NCBI GenBank assembly: GCA_036265615.1 | Contig: DATAOT010000133.1 | Location: forward strand, 1-13,938 | DNA: 13,938 nt | Direction: 5' to 3' | Origin: DATAFF01 sp036265615 | GTDB lineage: Bacteria > Pseudomonadota > Alphaproteobacteria > Rhizobiales > Aestuariivirgaceae | Part shown: positions 1 through 7,603 of the stretch, piece after piece | How the letters are laid out: the number at the start of each line of letters is the position of its first letter | Position numbering within the stretch: the first letter of the stretch is position 1 | The notes under the pieces: model-generated | Database searches by the model: none | What the model was told of the DNA's origin: nothing | The model's input: only the letters and a program-made list of their open reading frames with translations | Position numbers and translations under genes: made by a program

Positions 1-1
1 C

Positions 2-847
2 ACGAGCCATTGCGACATGCCACGGCTGCTCGAGGATCCCGGTGCCCGCCGCGCGTGGGCGAACGAGATCGCGGCCCGCGGTCTCGCGATCGCTGCCTTC
101 AATTGCTGGGGCAATCCGCTCCATCCCGACCAGAGCATCGCCACCGCACATGATGCGGCGCTGCGTGATACCATCCGGCTTGCCAGCGAAATCGGCGTCG
201 ACCGGATCGTCGCTCTTGCCGGCTGCCCAGCGGGGGGTGCCGGCGATGCGACGCCACATTTCGCCGGCGGCGGGTGGCTGCCCTATCTCGAGAACGTCTA
301 TCAGCGCCAGTGGGAGCGGCAGATCCACGACTACTGGGCAGAGATGGGGGCGTTCGCAAGCCGCACCGATCCGGGGCTGATGATCTGCCTCGAACTCCAT
401 CCCGGCACCGTCGCCTACAATGTCGAGACCTTCGAACGGCTCGCGGCGCTCTCCCCCGCCATTGCCGCGAACATCGATCCGAGTCATTTCTTCTGGATGC
501 AGATGGATTCCAATCTTGTCGTGCAGCGGCTGGCCGGGCGTATCGGCCATGCCCATGGCAAAGACGTGGCATTCCAAGCCGAGAAGCTTGCCCTGAACGG
601 GCTGCTCGATCACCGCTGGCCCGCCCCGGCCACGGAGATGCCCTGGAATTTCGCCGTGGTCGGGCGAGGTCACGGCCTCAACTGGTGGCAGGGGCTGTTG
701 AGGGATCTTGCGGCAGCGGGCCGCGTCAAGACCATCGCCATCGAGCATGAGGATCCGTTCGTGGCGCCCAAGGAGGGCATCAAGCAGGCGGCCCGGCTCC
801 TCGCCCAGGCGCTCGGCAACGATCATCGAACGAGGGTAAATGCATGA
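2..847 (+). CDS. Sugar phosphate isomerase/epimerase family TIM-barrel protein (5' end cut by window)
   Basis: Belongs to the xylose-isomerase-like (AP endonuclease 2) TIM-barrel family, whose members isomerise or epimerise sugars, keto-polyols and related compounds with a divalent metal. The frame is open through the first base of the window and the first Met (position 17) falls where family members already have a strand and helix behind them, so roughly the first 40-60 residues lie outside. Counting from that Met, the expected metal and acid/base positions are visible: Glu126 in LELHPG, Asp154 and His157 in NIDPSHFF, His178/His180 in HAHGKD, Glu243/Glu245 in IEHED near the C-terminus. The stop overlaps the next start (ATGA), so it is translationally coupled to the dehydrogenase. 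The substrate is unknown; IolE/IolI-like inositol metabolism or a 3-keto-sugar role are both compatible. Family call is secure, specific function is not. Confidence 0.88.
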   Translation, partial: TSHCDMPRLLEDPGARRAWANEIAARGLAIAAFNCWGNPLHPDQSIATAHDAALRDTIRLASEIGVDRIVALAGCPAGGAGDATPHFAGGGWLPYLENVYQRQWERQIHDYWAEMGAFASRTDPGLMICLELHPGTVAYNVETFERLAALSPAIAANIDPSHFFWMQMDSNLVVQRLAGRIGHAHGKDVAFQAEKLALNGLLDHRWPAPATEMPWNFAVVGRGHGLNWWQGLLRDLAAAGRVKTIAIEHEDPFVAPKEGIKQAARLLAQALGNDHRTRVNA

Positions 848-1998
848 GCCTGGTTCGGGCAGCCGTCACCGAGCGTCCCGGCGTGATCTCGCTCAAGGCG
901 TTTCCGATGCCCGAGCCAGCGCCCGGGGCGGTGATCATGAAGGTGCACTATTCCGGGATCTGCGGCACCGACAAGCACACTTTCCGCGGCGAGTCCAAGC
1001 AGTATGCCGGAACGCCGCACGAGCGGGATCTGACATATCCCCTCATCTGCGGCCATGAGAATGTCGGGGAGGTGGTTGCCACCGGGGGCGAGGTTCACGA
1101 CAGCGAGGGACGCCCCCTCAAACCCGGCGACCGCATCGTGCCAGCGGCCAATGTCGCCTGCGGCGACTGCCATTTCTGCCGCAACGGCTATCCCTACTAC
1201 ATGTGCGAGAACCTCGAGGACTACGGCAACAGCCTGCATTGCGGCCCGGCGCCCCATCTCTTCGGCGGCTGGTCCGAGCACATGTACCTGCTCCCCGGCA
1301 CGCAGCTGTTCAGGGTTCCGGAAGACCTGCCGGATCACGTGGCGGTGCTGACGGAGATCATGTCGGTGACCCATGGCGTGGAGACCGCCCAGTCCTTGCT
1401 GGGGCTCGTCGGCGGAAGCCGATTTGCCCAATCCGTCGCCGTGCTCGGCGTCGGACCTCTGGGGCTCTGCCACCTCGTCAAGGCGAAGCTTCTTGGTGCC
1501 GGCAAGCTCATCGCGACCGATCGCTTCCCGTCCCGCCTGGCGCTCGCCGAGGCTTTCGGGGCCGGCCTCACCATGCAGGCGGAGGCCACCGACATGGCGG
1601 AGCGCATCGCGCGGGTCCGCGAGCACACCGACGGCCTCGGGGCCGATATCGTGCTCGACTGCAGCGGAGTTCCCGCGACCTTCGTCGAGGCCCTCAAGAT
1701 GGTGCGGGTCGGCGGCGTGGTGGTGGAGGCCGGGGCCTTCGTCGACATGGGACCGGTCGCGATCAATCCCAACTCCGACATCTGCACCAAAAATGTCAGC
1801 GTCATCGGCGTCGGAGGCGAGACCTCGACCTCCTATTTGCCCTCCATGCGGCTCATGGCCGCCAATCTCGACCGCTTGCCGTTCGAGCGCATCGTGACTC
1901 ACCGGATGCCGCTCGAGCAGGCGCGAGAGGCCATCGAGCTGGCCCAGACGGATGCCGCCATGAAGGTCGTGATGGCGCCCCATGGAAGCACGGCCTGA
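844..1998 (+). CDS. Zinc-dependent alcohol/polyol dehydrogenase (MDR superfamily, threonine/sorbitol dehydrogenase-like)
   Basis: A 384-residue medium-chain dehydrogenase expected to oxidise a secondary alcohol of a sugar, polyol or amino alcohol with NAD(P)+ in the cytoplasm. Catalytic zinc ligands are in place: Cys40 in GICGTDKH, His71 and Glu72 in GHENVG. A structural-zinc lobe is present with Cys106, Cys109, Cys112 and Cys121. The Rossmann glycine motif GVGPLG starts at residue 202. Length is typical of the family (340-390). The ATG overlaps the preceding stop by four bases, which fixes the start and implies coupled expression with the isomerase. A 42-base gap separates it from the LacI gene. 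A 12-residue stretch between the catalytic Cys and the GHE motif (residues 51-66) is slightly longer than in classical alcohol dehydrogenases, as in other polyol dehydrogenases. Substrate not determinable. Confidence 0.92.
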   Translation: MSLVRAAVTERPGVISLKAFPMPEPAPGAVIMKVHYSGICGTDKHTFRGESKQYAGTPHERDLTYPLICGHENVGEVVATGGEVHDSEGRPLKPGDRIVPAANVACGDCHFCRNGYPYYMCENLEDYGNSLHCGPAPHLFGGWSEHMYLLPGTQLFRVPEDLPDHVAVLTEIMSVTHGVETAQSLLGLVGGSRFAQSVAVLGVGPLGLCHLVKAKLLGAGKLIATDRFPSRLALAEAFGAGLTMQAEATDMAERIARVREHTDGLGADIVLDCSGVPATFVEALKMVRVGGVVVEAGAFVDMGPVAINPNSDICTKNVSVIGVGGETSTSYLPSMRLMAANLDRLPFERIVTHRMPLEQAREAIELAQTDAAMKVVMAPHGSTA

Positions 1999-2040
1999 GG
2001 CATCGCTACAGCGGATCGAATCCATGACCGGCGGAGCTTG

Positions 2041-3084
2041 ATGGAAACCGAGCGCCCGGCTGGCAAGCCGCCAACGATCCTCGATGTCGCCAGACGCGCC
2101 GGCGTATCGAAGTCCACAGTCTCGAATGTGGTGCGTGGAATCCGCAGCATCACGCCCGAAACCCAGCACAAGGTCAGGAGGGCCATCGAGGAGCTCGGGT
2201 ATCGTCCGAACATCCTGGCGCGCCAGATGGTCCATCAGCGGACAACGATCTTCGGCGTTGTCGTGGGCGATCTCGCCAATCCGTTCTATGCCGAAATGGC
2301 AAAGCAGATCGAACGCTCCGCCGCGGCACGGGGGTATCGCGTCATGTTCTGCAACACGCAGGGCGATGAGACTGCCGAGATCGCGGGCATCGAGGGCCTT
2401 CTCGAACAGCGGGTCGCCGGGATCGTCTTTCTCGCCCATGCCGGCGGCTCGGCCCGGCCGCGGACCTTGCTCGAGGGCCGCGTGCCGACGGTCTTTGTCA
2501 CCTGCTCGGCCGAGTGGGGCGATGTGGTCTGTGCCGACGACGAGCGCGGCGCGCGGGTCGCCACCGAGCACCTGATCGGGCTTGGTCATGAACGGATCGC
2601 CTATTGCGCCGATCCGATCGTCGAGGACGCCACCGATCGAGCACGCCAGGCCGGCTATCGCCGGTCGATGGAGAGTGCCGGGCTCACCGCGGTGGTGTTT
2701 CACTGGGAGCGGGCGGAGGACCGGCTGCTGCGCGAGGCGCCTGTCGAGCAGATCCTGACGGGACCGCAGCGGCCAACCGCCTTTGTCTCCTCCAACGACC
2801 TTGGCGCCATCGATCTCCTCGACTGCGCCGACCGCCTGGCGATCCCGGTGCCGCGCAAGCTTTCGGTCGTCGGATTCGACGACGTGATGATGGCCGGGCT
2901 CGCGCGCATCAATCTCACCACCATGGCCCAGCCCAAGGAGCTGCTGGCCCGGCTTGCCGTGGATACGCTTGCGAGCCGAATCGAAGGCCAGCTGAGCGGC
3001 GATCCGATCCGGCAGACGGTGAGCTGCCGGCTGATCGTCCGGGGCTCGACCGCAAGGCCGCCGCCTGTCCCTCCCCCAACTTAG
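2041..3084 (+). CDS. LacI-family transcriptional regulator, probable repressor of both operons in the window
   Basis: A 347-residue LacI/GalR-type regulator. Residues 13-32 form the helix-turn-helix (TILDVARRAGVSKSTVSNVV), followed by the hinge YRPNILARQM (54-63) and a periplasmic-binding-protein-like sensor domain from about residue 69 (IFGVVVGDLANPFY) that would bind a small effector. The hinge residue that normally is the minor-groove-intercalating Leu aligns with Met63. ATG 2041 is preferred over the in-frame TTG at 2038 because GGAG at 2033-2036 would leave only one base before the TTG. It sits 42 bases after the dehydrogenase gene and is likely co-transcribed with it. Immediately behind its stop lie a sigma70 promoter and a palindrome with a central CpG, typical of LacI-family operators; an identical site precedes the ABC transporter operon. 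That it binds these sites is inference from proximity and site type. Confidence 0.93.
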   Translation: METERPAGKPPTILDVARRAGVSKSTVSNVVRGIRSITPETQHKVRRAIEELGYRPNILARQMVHQRTTIFGVVVGDLANPFYAEMAKQIERSAAARGYRVMFCNTQGDETAEIAGIEGLLEQRVAGIVFLAHAGGSARPRTLLEGRVPTVFVTCSAEWGDVVCADDERGARVATEHLIGLGHERIAYCADPIVEDATDRARQAGYRRSMESAGLTAVVFHWERAEDRLLREAPVEQILTGPQRPTAFVSSNDLGAIDLLDCADRLAIPVPRKLSVVGFDDVMMAGLARINLTTMAQPKELLARLAVDTLASRIEGQLSGDPIRQTVSCRLIVRGSTARPPPVPPPT

Positions 3085-3090
3085 TCCGGG

Positions 3091-3120
3091 TTGACAGTGG
3101 AAGCTGGCGGTCGCTATTCT
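3091..3120 (+). promoter_or_regulatory. Sigma70-type promoter of the triple-dehydrogenase operon
   Basis: A perfect -35 hexamer TTGACA (3091-3096), an 18-base spacer and a -10-like TATTCT (3115-3120). It starts seven bases after the LacI stop codon. The predicted transcription start, about 7 bases past the -10, falls inside the palindromic operator, so a bound repressor would block initiation. Confidence 0.7.
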
Positions 3121-3122
3121 CG

Positions 3123-3137
3123 TTGGAACGTTCCACA
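3123..3137 (+). promoter_or_regulatory. LacI-type operator, copy 1
   Basis: TTGGAACGTTCCACA contains the perfect 12-base palindrome TGGAACGTTCCA (3124-3135) with the central CG characteristic of LacI-family operators. It begins two bases after the -10 element and ends 26 bases before the ATG of the first Gfo/Idh/MocA gene. The same 15 bases occur, in the same orientation to transcription, in front of the ABC transporter operon (10728-10714 on the - strand). Confidence 0.8.
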
Positions 3138-3163
3138 GGCGGCGTGTGAAGGGAGCAAGATCG

Positions 3164-4297
3164 ATGGCCGCGAGGCTTCGGATCGGGGTCATCGGATGCG
3201 GGCTCATCGCCCAGGTGATGCACCTGCATTACCTGCGAGAGCTCGCCGACCGGTTTGAAATCGCGGCGCTCTGCGATGTGTCAGAGGAACTCGTCCGCGC
3301 TTGCGCCGCGGACTACGGCGTGCCCCACATTTTCGTGCGCTGGCAGGATCTCCTCACGGCTCCCCTGGACGCGGTCCTGATCCTGACCTCCGGCAGCCAT
3401 GCCCCGATCGCCATTGCCGCGGCTGCAGCGGGCAAGCATATGCTGGTCGAGAAGCCGATGTGCTTTTCGGTGGCCGAAGGCCGGGCGATGATCGAGGCGG
3501 CGCGGAGCGCAGGCGTCACGCTCATGGTCGGCTACAACAAGCGCTATGATCCCGCCTATCGGCACCTCGGCGAGGAGGTCCGCAGCCTTGCCGATCTACG
3601 GCTCCTGCAGGTTACGACGCTGGAATCGCCGCTCCAGCCCTATGTCGCGCATTATCGGCTGCACAGAGCCCAAAGCCTTGCACCGGACATGGCAAAGAGC
3701 TTCGCGGCCGACAACCAGACCCGCATCACCGCGGCCATCGGCGAGGCCGATCCGCTGACCCGTCAGGCCTATCACCTCGTCCTGCTCGACAGCATGGTGC
3801 ATGAATTCAACGCGGTGCGCGGCATGCTGGGCGAGCCGGATCGGCTGGACTTCGCCGATATCCGGGAGAACGGGCTGACAGTCGTGCTGCGCTTCGGCGC
3901 GGCGGAATGCATCATCGCCTGGGTCGACCTGCCGGGCATCGCGCGCTATCAGATGGAGTTCGCCTTCTATGCCCCTGACCGGCGCCTCAGCCTGTCTTTC
4001 CCCTCGCCCTTTCTGCGCAGCATGCCGACCCTGCTCCGGGTCGAGGGCGGCGAAGCCCAGTCGTCGCGAGCCTGGCGCAACGAGGAGGTCGTCTCCTATG
4101 CCGAGAGCTTCAAGGAAGAGCTGATCCACTTCCACGATTGCGTCACCGCCGGGCGGACTCCGCTGACCTCAGGCGAGGACGCGCTCTCGGATATCGCGCT
4201 CTGCGAGTCCGTCGTGGCTGCCCATCTCGCCAGGATGCCACGGCAGAGGCCGAGCGATCCTGCGGCCTCGCGCTCCCGGCTCGCGGGGCAGGGCTGA
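3164..4297 (+). CDS. Gfo/Idh/MocA family oxidoreductase 1
   Basis: A 377-residue NAD(P)-dependent dehydrogenase of the glucose-fructose oxidoreductase / inositol dehydrogenase / MocA family. The N-terminal Rossmann fold begins at once (LRIGVIGCGLIA, glycines 11 and 13), the conserved EKP motif with the catalytic Lys is at 96-98 (VEKP), and the active-site Asp/His pair is in DSMVHEFN (Asp209, His213). The C-terminal half is the usual mixed sheet. ATG 3164 is chosen over the in-frame GTG at 3146: AAGGGAG (3149-3155) is eight bases upstream of the ATG, and the Rossmann strand follows after four residues. First gene behind the operator-controlled promoter; 3 bases separate it from the next gene. 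It has a longer middle region (residues about 150-205) than its two neighbours, so it is not a recent duplicate of them. Likely oxidises a ring or chain hydroxyl of a sugar/polyol; substrate unknown. Confidence 0.9.
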   Translation: MAARLRIGVIGCGLIAQVMHLHYLRELADRFEIAALCDVSEELVRACAADYGVPHIFVRWQDLLTAPLDAVLILTSGSHAPIAIAAAAAGKHMLVEKPMCFSVAEGRAMIEAARSAGVTLMVGYNKRYDPAYRHLGEEVRSLADLRLLQVTTLESPLQPYVAHYRLHRAQSLAPDMAKSFAADNQTRITAAIGEADPLTRQAYHLVLLDSMVHEFNAVRGMLGEPDRLDFADIRENGLTVVLRFGAAECIIAWVDLPGIARYQMEFAFYAPDRRLSLSFPSPFLRSMPTLLRVEGGEAQSSRAWRNEEVVSYAESFKEELIHFHDCVTAGRTPLTSGEDALSDIALCESVVAAHLARMPRQRPSDPAASRSRLAGQG

Positions 4298-4300
4298 GCC

Positions 4301-5236
4301 ATGGCAGCCTTCCGCATGGGGCTCCTGGGCGCGGGCCGCATGGGGCGCACCCATTTGCGTGCGCTCGCGGGCAGCGACGTCCTTCGGATCGTCGCGGTCG
4401 CCGACCCGCTGGAATCGGCCCGTGCGGCAGTCGCGGCGGAGGGAATCGCCGTCCATGCCGAGCTTGCCGCGATGCTGCGCACGGGCGGCCTCGACGGCGT
4501 CCTGATCGCCTCGTCCAGCGACACCCATCTCGGCTGCATCGCCGAGCTTGCCGCTGCCGGCCTGCCGATCCTGTGCGAGAAGCCATGCGGCCTCAGCTCC
4601 CGCGAGGGGAAGGAAGCGGCTCACATCGCCTCTGGCGCCAATGTGCCGCTGCAGGTTGCCTATTGGCGGCGCTTCGTTCCGAGCCTCAAGACGCTGCAGA
4701 CACGGATCGTTGCCGGCGAACTGGGCAGTCTTTATCTCGCCGCCTGCTATCAATGGGACGAGCAGCCGCCGCCAGCGAGCTTCCGCAGTCGCAGCGGCGG
4801 CATTTTCATGGACATGGCGGTACATGAGTTCGATCAGATCCGATGGCTGTCCGGCCAGGAGATCGGGGCGCTTCACGCGGTCGCCGCCGGCACCATTTCC
4901 GATCCGCCGGTCGCCGGCGATGCCGAGAGCGCGCAGGTGCTGTGCGCGCTCTCGGGCGGGGCAACCGGCATGGTCTCGCTCGGCCGGCGCTTTCCGCTCG
5001 GCGATGTGTGCAAGGTCGAGATCTTCGGGACGCGCGGCGCGCAGGAGTGCCGCTTTCTGTGGCCGCCCGCCGCCGAGCGGGTCTTTCTCGAGGCGCTGCG
5101 GCTGCAGGCGGAGAGCTTCGTGCGCTGGGTCGGCGGGGGGCCTGCCGAAGGGGCGACCGCGCTCGATGCCGTCGCCGCGCTCGAGGCCGCCGAGCGCGCC
5201 TCGCGGATATTCGAGAACGGAGGCGAGAGGCGCTGA
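4301..5236 (+). CDS. Gfo/Idh/MocA family oxidoreductase 2 (inositol 2-dehydrogenase-like)
   Basis: A compact 311-residue member of the Gfo/Idh/MocA family. The NAD(P) motif GAGRMG is at 10-15, the EKP motif at 93-95 (Lys94), and the catalytic Asp/His pair in MDMAVHEFDQIRW (Asp171, His175). Of the three dehydrogenases here this one looks closest to IolG-type myo-inositol 2-dehydrogenases in motif wording, although it is a little shorter than the usual 330-340 residues and lacks other evidence for inositol. It starts three bases after the preceding stop and its TGA overlaps the ATG of the next gene by one base (TGATG), so the three genes are translationally linked. Family assignment is firm; the inositol-like assignment is tentative. 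Confidence 0.9.
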   Translation: MAAFRMGLLGAGRMGRTHLRALAGSDVLRIVAVADPLESARAAVAAEGIAVHAELAAMLRTGGLDGVLIASSSDTHLGCIAELAAAGLPILCEKPCGLSSREGKEAAHIASGANVPLQVAYWRRFVPSLKTLQTRIVAGELGSLYLAACYQWDEQPPPASFRSRSGGIFMDMAVHEFDQIRWLSGQEIGALHAVAAGTISDPPVAGDAESAQVLCALSGGATGMVSLGRRFPLGDVCKVEIFGTRGAQECRFLWPPAAERVFLEALRLQAESFVRWVGGGPAEGATALDAVAALEAAERASRIFENGGERR

Positions 5237-6378
5237 TGTCCGGGTTGCCCGAGGTTCGGATCGGCATTGTCGGCTATGGCATGATGGGCAAGGCCCATTC
5301 CTACGGGTACCGGGAGGCGCCTCGAATGCGAGACCTGCCGGTCCGTCCGCGCCTGCGGCTGATCAGCGGCCGGCGGCGGGAGCTCCTGGAGAAGGCGGCT
5401 AGCGCCTATGGGGTCGAGGAGGTGACGACCGATTGGCGACGGGTGGTCGAAGGGAAAGACATCGACCTCGTCGATATCTGCACGCCGCCTGGCACCCATG
5501 CCGAGATCGCAGCCGCGGCTGCCGCGGAGGGCAAGGCGGTGATCTGCGAGAAGCCGTTCGCCACGTCCTATGCGGAAGGCCGCGAGGCGCTCGTCGCGGC
5601 GCGCCGGGCCGGCGTGCTGAATGCGGTCGGCTTCAATTATCGTCGCCTGCCGGCGGTCTCGCTGATGAAGCGGATGATCGAGGAAGGCGCCCTCGGGCGG
5701 GTGCAGCTCTGGCGCGCCGCATGGCTCTCCGACGAGTTCGTCGATCCCGAGATCCCGTTCGATTGGCGCTTCGAGCGGCGGATGGGAGGAACGACGATTG
5801 CCGATCTCGGCAGCCACCTGATCGACATGGCGATCTGGATGGTCGGCGACATCGTCGAGGTCAGCGCTCAATCGGCAACCTTCGTCGGCGAGCGCGCCGA
5901 TCCGGATAAGCCAGGCACCGTTCGGCCGGTCACGGTCGATGATGCTTCCGCGGCCCTGCTGCGCTTCTCAGGCGGCGCCCGCGGCGTGCTGGAGATGGCG
6001 CGCAGCTGCGTGCGCCGGCCTTGCGATTTCACCATCGAGGTCAACGGCACCCGGGGCACGCTCCGGTTCGACTATGCCCGCCTCAACGAGCTTCAATATG
6101 GCGACGGCGGCGATGCCGCGGGCCTCTACGGCATGCGTCGCATACGCGCCGAACATCCGACCCATCCCTATGCCGCCAGCTGGTGGCCGATCGGCCAGGG
6201 CGTGGGTTACGGGTCCAGCTTCGTCAATCAGTTCGCCGATCTGCTCGAGGCCTGGCCCAAGGGGTCCTTCGACCCCGATTTCGCGCAAGGCCTCGCGGTC
6301 CAGGCCGTCTGTGACACGATCGAGCGCGCGGCCGCCGAGCGGCGGTGGGTCAGGGTCGAGGAAATCGTCGGCCCTTGA
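5236..6378 (+). CDS. Gfo/Idh/MocA family oxidoreductase 3
   Basis: A 380-residue Gfo/Idh/MocA dehydrogenase. Rossmann motif GYGMMGKAHS at 13-22, EKP motif 105-107 with Lys106, and TIADLGSHLIDMA carrying Asp190 and His194. The MGKAHS wording after the glycine loop and the tail with WPIGQG (about 314-319) place it in a subgroup that is usually encoded next to sugar ABC transporters and sugar phosphate isomerases. The start at 5236 is fixed by the TGATG overlap with the upstream gene and by the Rossmann strand beginning at residue 7; the frame is open for another 131 codons upstream, but that part only shadows the previous gene. Last gene of the + strand unit, ending 52 bases from the oppositely oriented ATPase gene. 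Confidence 0.9.
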   Translation: MSGLPEVRIGIVGYGMMGKAHSYGYREAPRMRDLPVRPRLRLISGRRRELLEKAASAYGVEEVTTDWRRVVEGKDIDLVDICTPPGTHAEIAAAAAAEGKAVICEKPFATSYAEGREALVAARRAGVLNAVGFNYRRLPAVSLMKRMIEEGALGRVQLWRAAWLSDEFVDPEIPFDWRFERRMGGTTIADLGSHLIDMAIWMVGDIVEVSAQSATFVGERADPDKPGTVRPVTVDDASAALLRFSGGARGVLEMARSCVRRPCDFTIEVNGTRGTLRFDYARLNELQYGDGGDAAGLYGMRRIRAEHPTHPYAASWWPIGQGVGYGSSFVNQFADLLEAWPKGSFDPDFAQGLAVQAVCDTIERAAAERRWVRVEEIVGP

Positions 6379-6386
6379 TCATGCGG

Positions 6387-6406
6387 GCGCGTGCGAGCAC
6401 GTTCGC
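6387..6406. terminator. Possible shared hairpin terminator between convergent operons
   Basis: The 52-base gap between the two convergent units holds an inverted repeat CGTG-CGAG-CACG (6390-6401); with a two-base TT bulge, three more G/C pairs (6387-6389 with 6404-6406) can extend the stem. There is no run of T on either side, so intrinsic termination is doubtful. It is listed because it is the only structure where both operons must end. Confidence 0.3.
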
Positions 6407-6430
6407 GCGACTCGTCATTGTCAATCTGCC

Positions 6431-7603
6431 TCAAGGCGAGCTCGGTGCCCTGGCGACTTCGGAGTCGGCGAGGAACACGATGTCCTCGGGGCGCCAATGC
6501 AGCTCCACGACCGACCCCGGGCGGAGGTTCTCCTCGCCCAAAGTCGCGACCTCCTCCATCGTCAGTGCGGCGCGAACCTCGAGCCGTTCGCTGACGCGCA
6601 CGTTGATGTTGAAGACGGATCCGGTGAAGACGAGTCGCTCGACAATGCCGCGCAGCGCGTGCTGCCGATTGCCCAAGCCGGCGGGGAGGCTCACCTTGGC
6701 CTGGTTGCGAGGAATCAAAGCAGCGATCGGCTGGGCCCCATCGAGGTATGGCGGCAGCCTGCCTGTGAAGCCGATGTCGGGATGGGAGACCTCGATCAGG
6801 GCGCCGTGACGAATGTTCCTGCCGCGAACGATGGTGCCGGCATCGATGAAGCTTGCGACATAGGCGTCTCGCGGCGCCCTGTATAGAGCCTCGGGGGTAT
6901 CGACCTGGACGATCAGCCCATCCCGCATGACCGCGATGCGGTCGGCGATGGCGCAAGCTTCCTCCTGATCGTGCGTGACGTGGATCAAGGTGGTGCCGGT
7001 CGATTGCTTGATGCGCACGAGCTCGTCCTGCATCTGGCGGCGCACCTTGAGATCGAGCGCCCCGAGCGGCTCGTCGAGCAGCAGGACCGCCGGCCGCTTC
7101 ACGAGGGCGCGTGCGAGCGCCACGCGCTGTTGCTGGCCACCCGAGAGCTCGGCGATCCGGCGCCGCTCCATCCCTGCAAGACCAACGAGCTCGAGCGCCT
7201 CGCTCACCCGCCGCCGGCGCTCGGCCTGGGGCACTCCCTCCATCTTCAGACCATAGGCCACATTGCCATCGACCCGCAGGTGCGGAAAGAGCGCGTAGCT
7301 CTGGAAGACTGTGTTCGTTGGCCGCTCGTATGGCTGGCGGCGCGTGACGTCGATGCCCTCGATTTCGACCTTTCCGGTCGTCGGGTCGATGAAACCGCCG
7401 ATGATGCGGAGCGTCGTCGTCTTCCCGCAGCCGCTCGGGCCGAGAAGTGCAAAGAGCTCGCCGTGATTGACGGAAAAGGAAACGCCGACCGCGTCCGAGC
7501 CGACGGCATAGACGTCATGCCCCGGATAACGGATCCTCAGGTCGGTGCATTTCAAGGCCGGCCGCGACGGCATGGGCTGCGCTCGATGGGGGTCGGTGCT
7601 CAA
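6431..7603 (-). CDS. ABC transporter ATP-binding protein, PotA/spermidine-putrescine type
   Basis: Cytoplasmic ATPase of the importer, 390 residues. Walker A GPSGCGKTTT, Q-loop VFQSYALFPH, signature LSGGQQQRVALARAL, Walker B VLLLDEPLGALD and the switch His in HVTHDQEEA are all intact. The last third is a TOBE-type regulatory domain (RLVFTGSVFNINVRV... ending near LHWRPEDIVFL), as in PotA and FbpC. The TTG at 7603 is preferred as start: GGAGG at 7615-7611 lies seven bases upstream and the TTG overlaps the permease stop (TTGA), implying coupling. The first ATG, at 7573, has no comparable ribosome binding site; using it gives 380 residues. Third gene of the transporter operon. The substrate class cannot be read from the ATPase. 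Confidence 0.92.
   Translation of the reverse strand: MSTDPHRAQPMPSRPALKCTDLRIRYPGHDVYAVGSDAVGVSFSVNHGELFALLGPSGCGKTTTLRIIGGFIDPTTGKVEIEGIDVTRRQPYERPTNTVFQSYALFPHLRVDGNVAYGLKMEGVPQAERRRRVSEALELVGLAGMERRRIAELSGGQQQRVALARALVKRPAVLLLDEPLGALDLKVRRQMQDELVRIKQSTGTTLIHVTHDQEEACAIADRIAVMRDGLIVQVDTPEALYRAPRDAYVASFIDAGTIVRGRNIRHGALIEVSHPDIGFTGRLPPYLDGAQPIAALIPRNQAKVSLPAGLGNRQHALRGIVERLVFTGSVFNINVRVSERLEVRAALTMEEVATLGEENLRPGSVVELHWRPEDIVFLADSEVARAPSSP

Noticed and set aside
3146..3148. GTG start for the first Gfo/Idh/MocA gene
   Set aside because: The AAGGGAG ribosome binding site lies downstream of the GTG and eight bases before ATG 3164; the GTG is only nine bases past the operator.
823..3207. 794-codon open frame on the - strand
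   Set aside because: It lies antisense to the dehydrogenase and LacI genes, whose products are clearly recognisable. Its His/Arg/Gly/Asp-rich text has no domain character; it is a by-product of high G/C codon bias.
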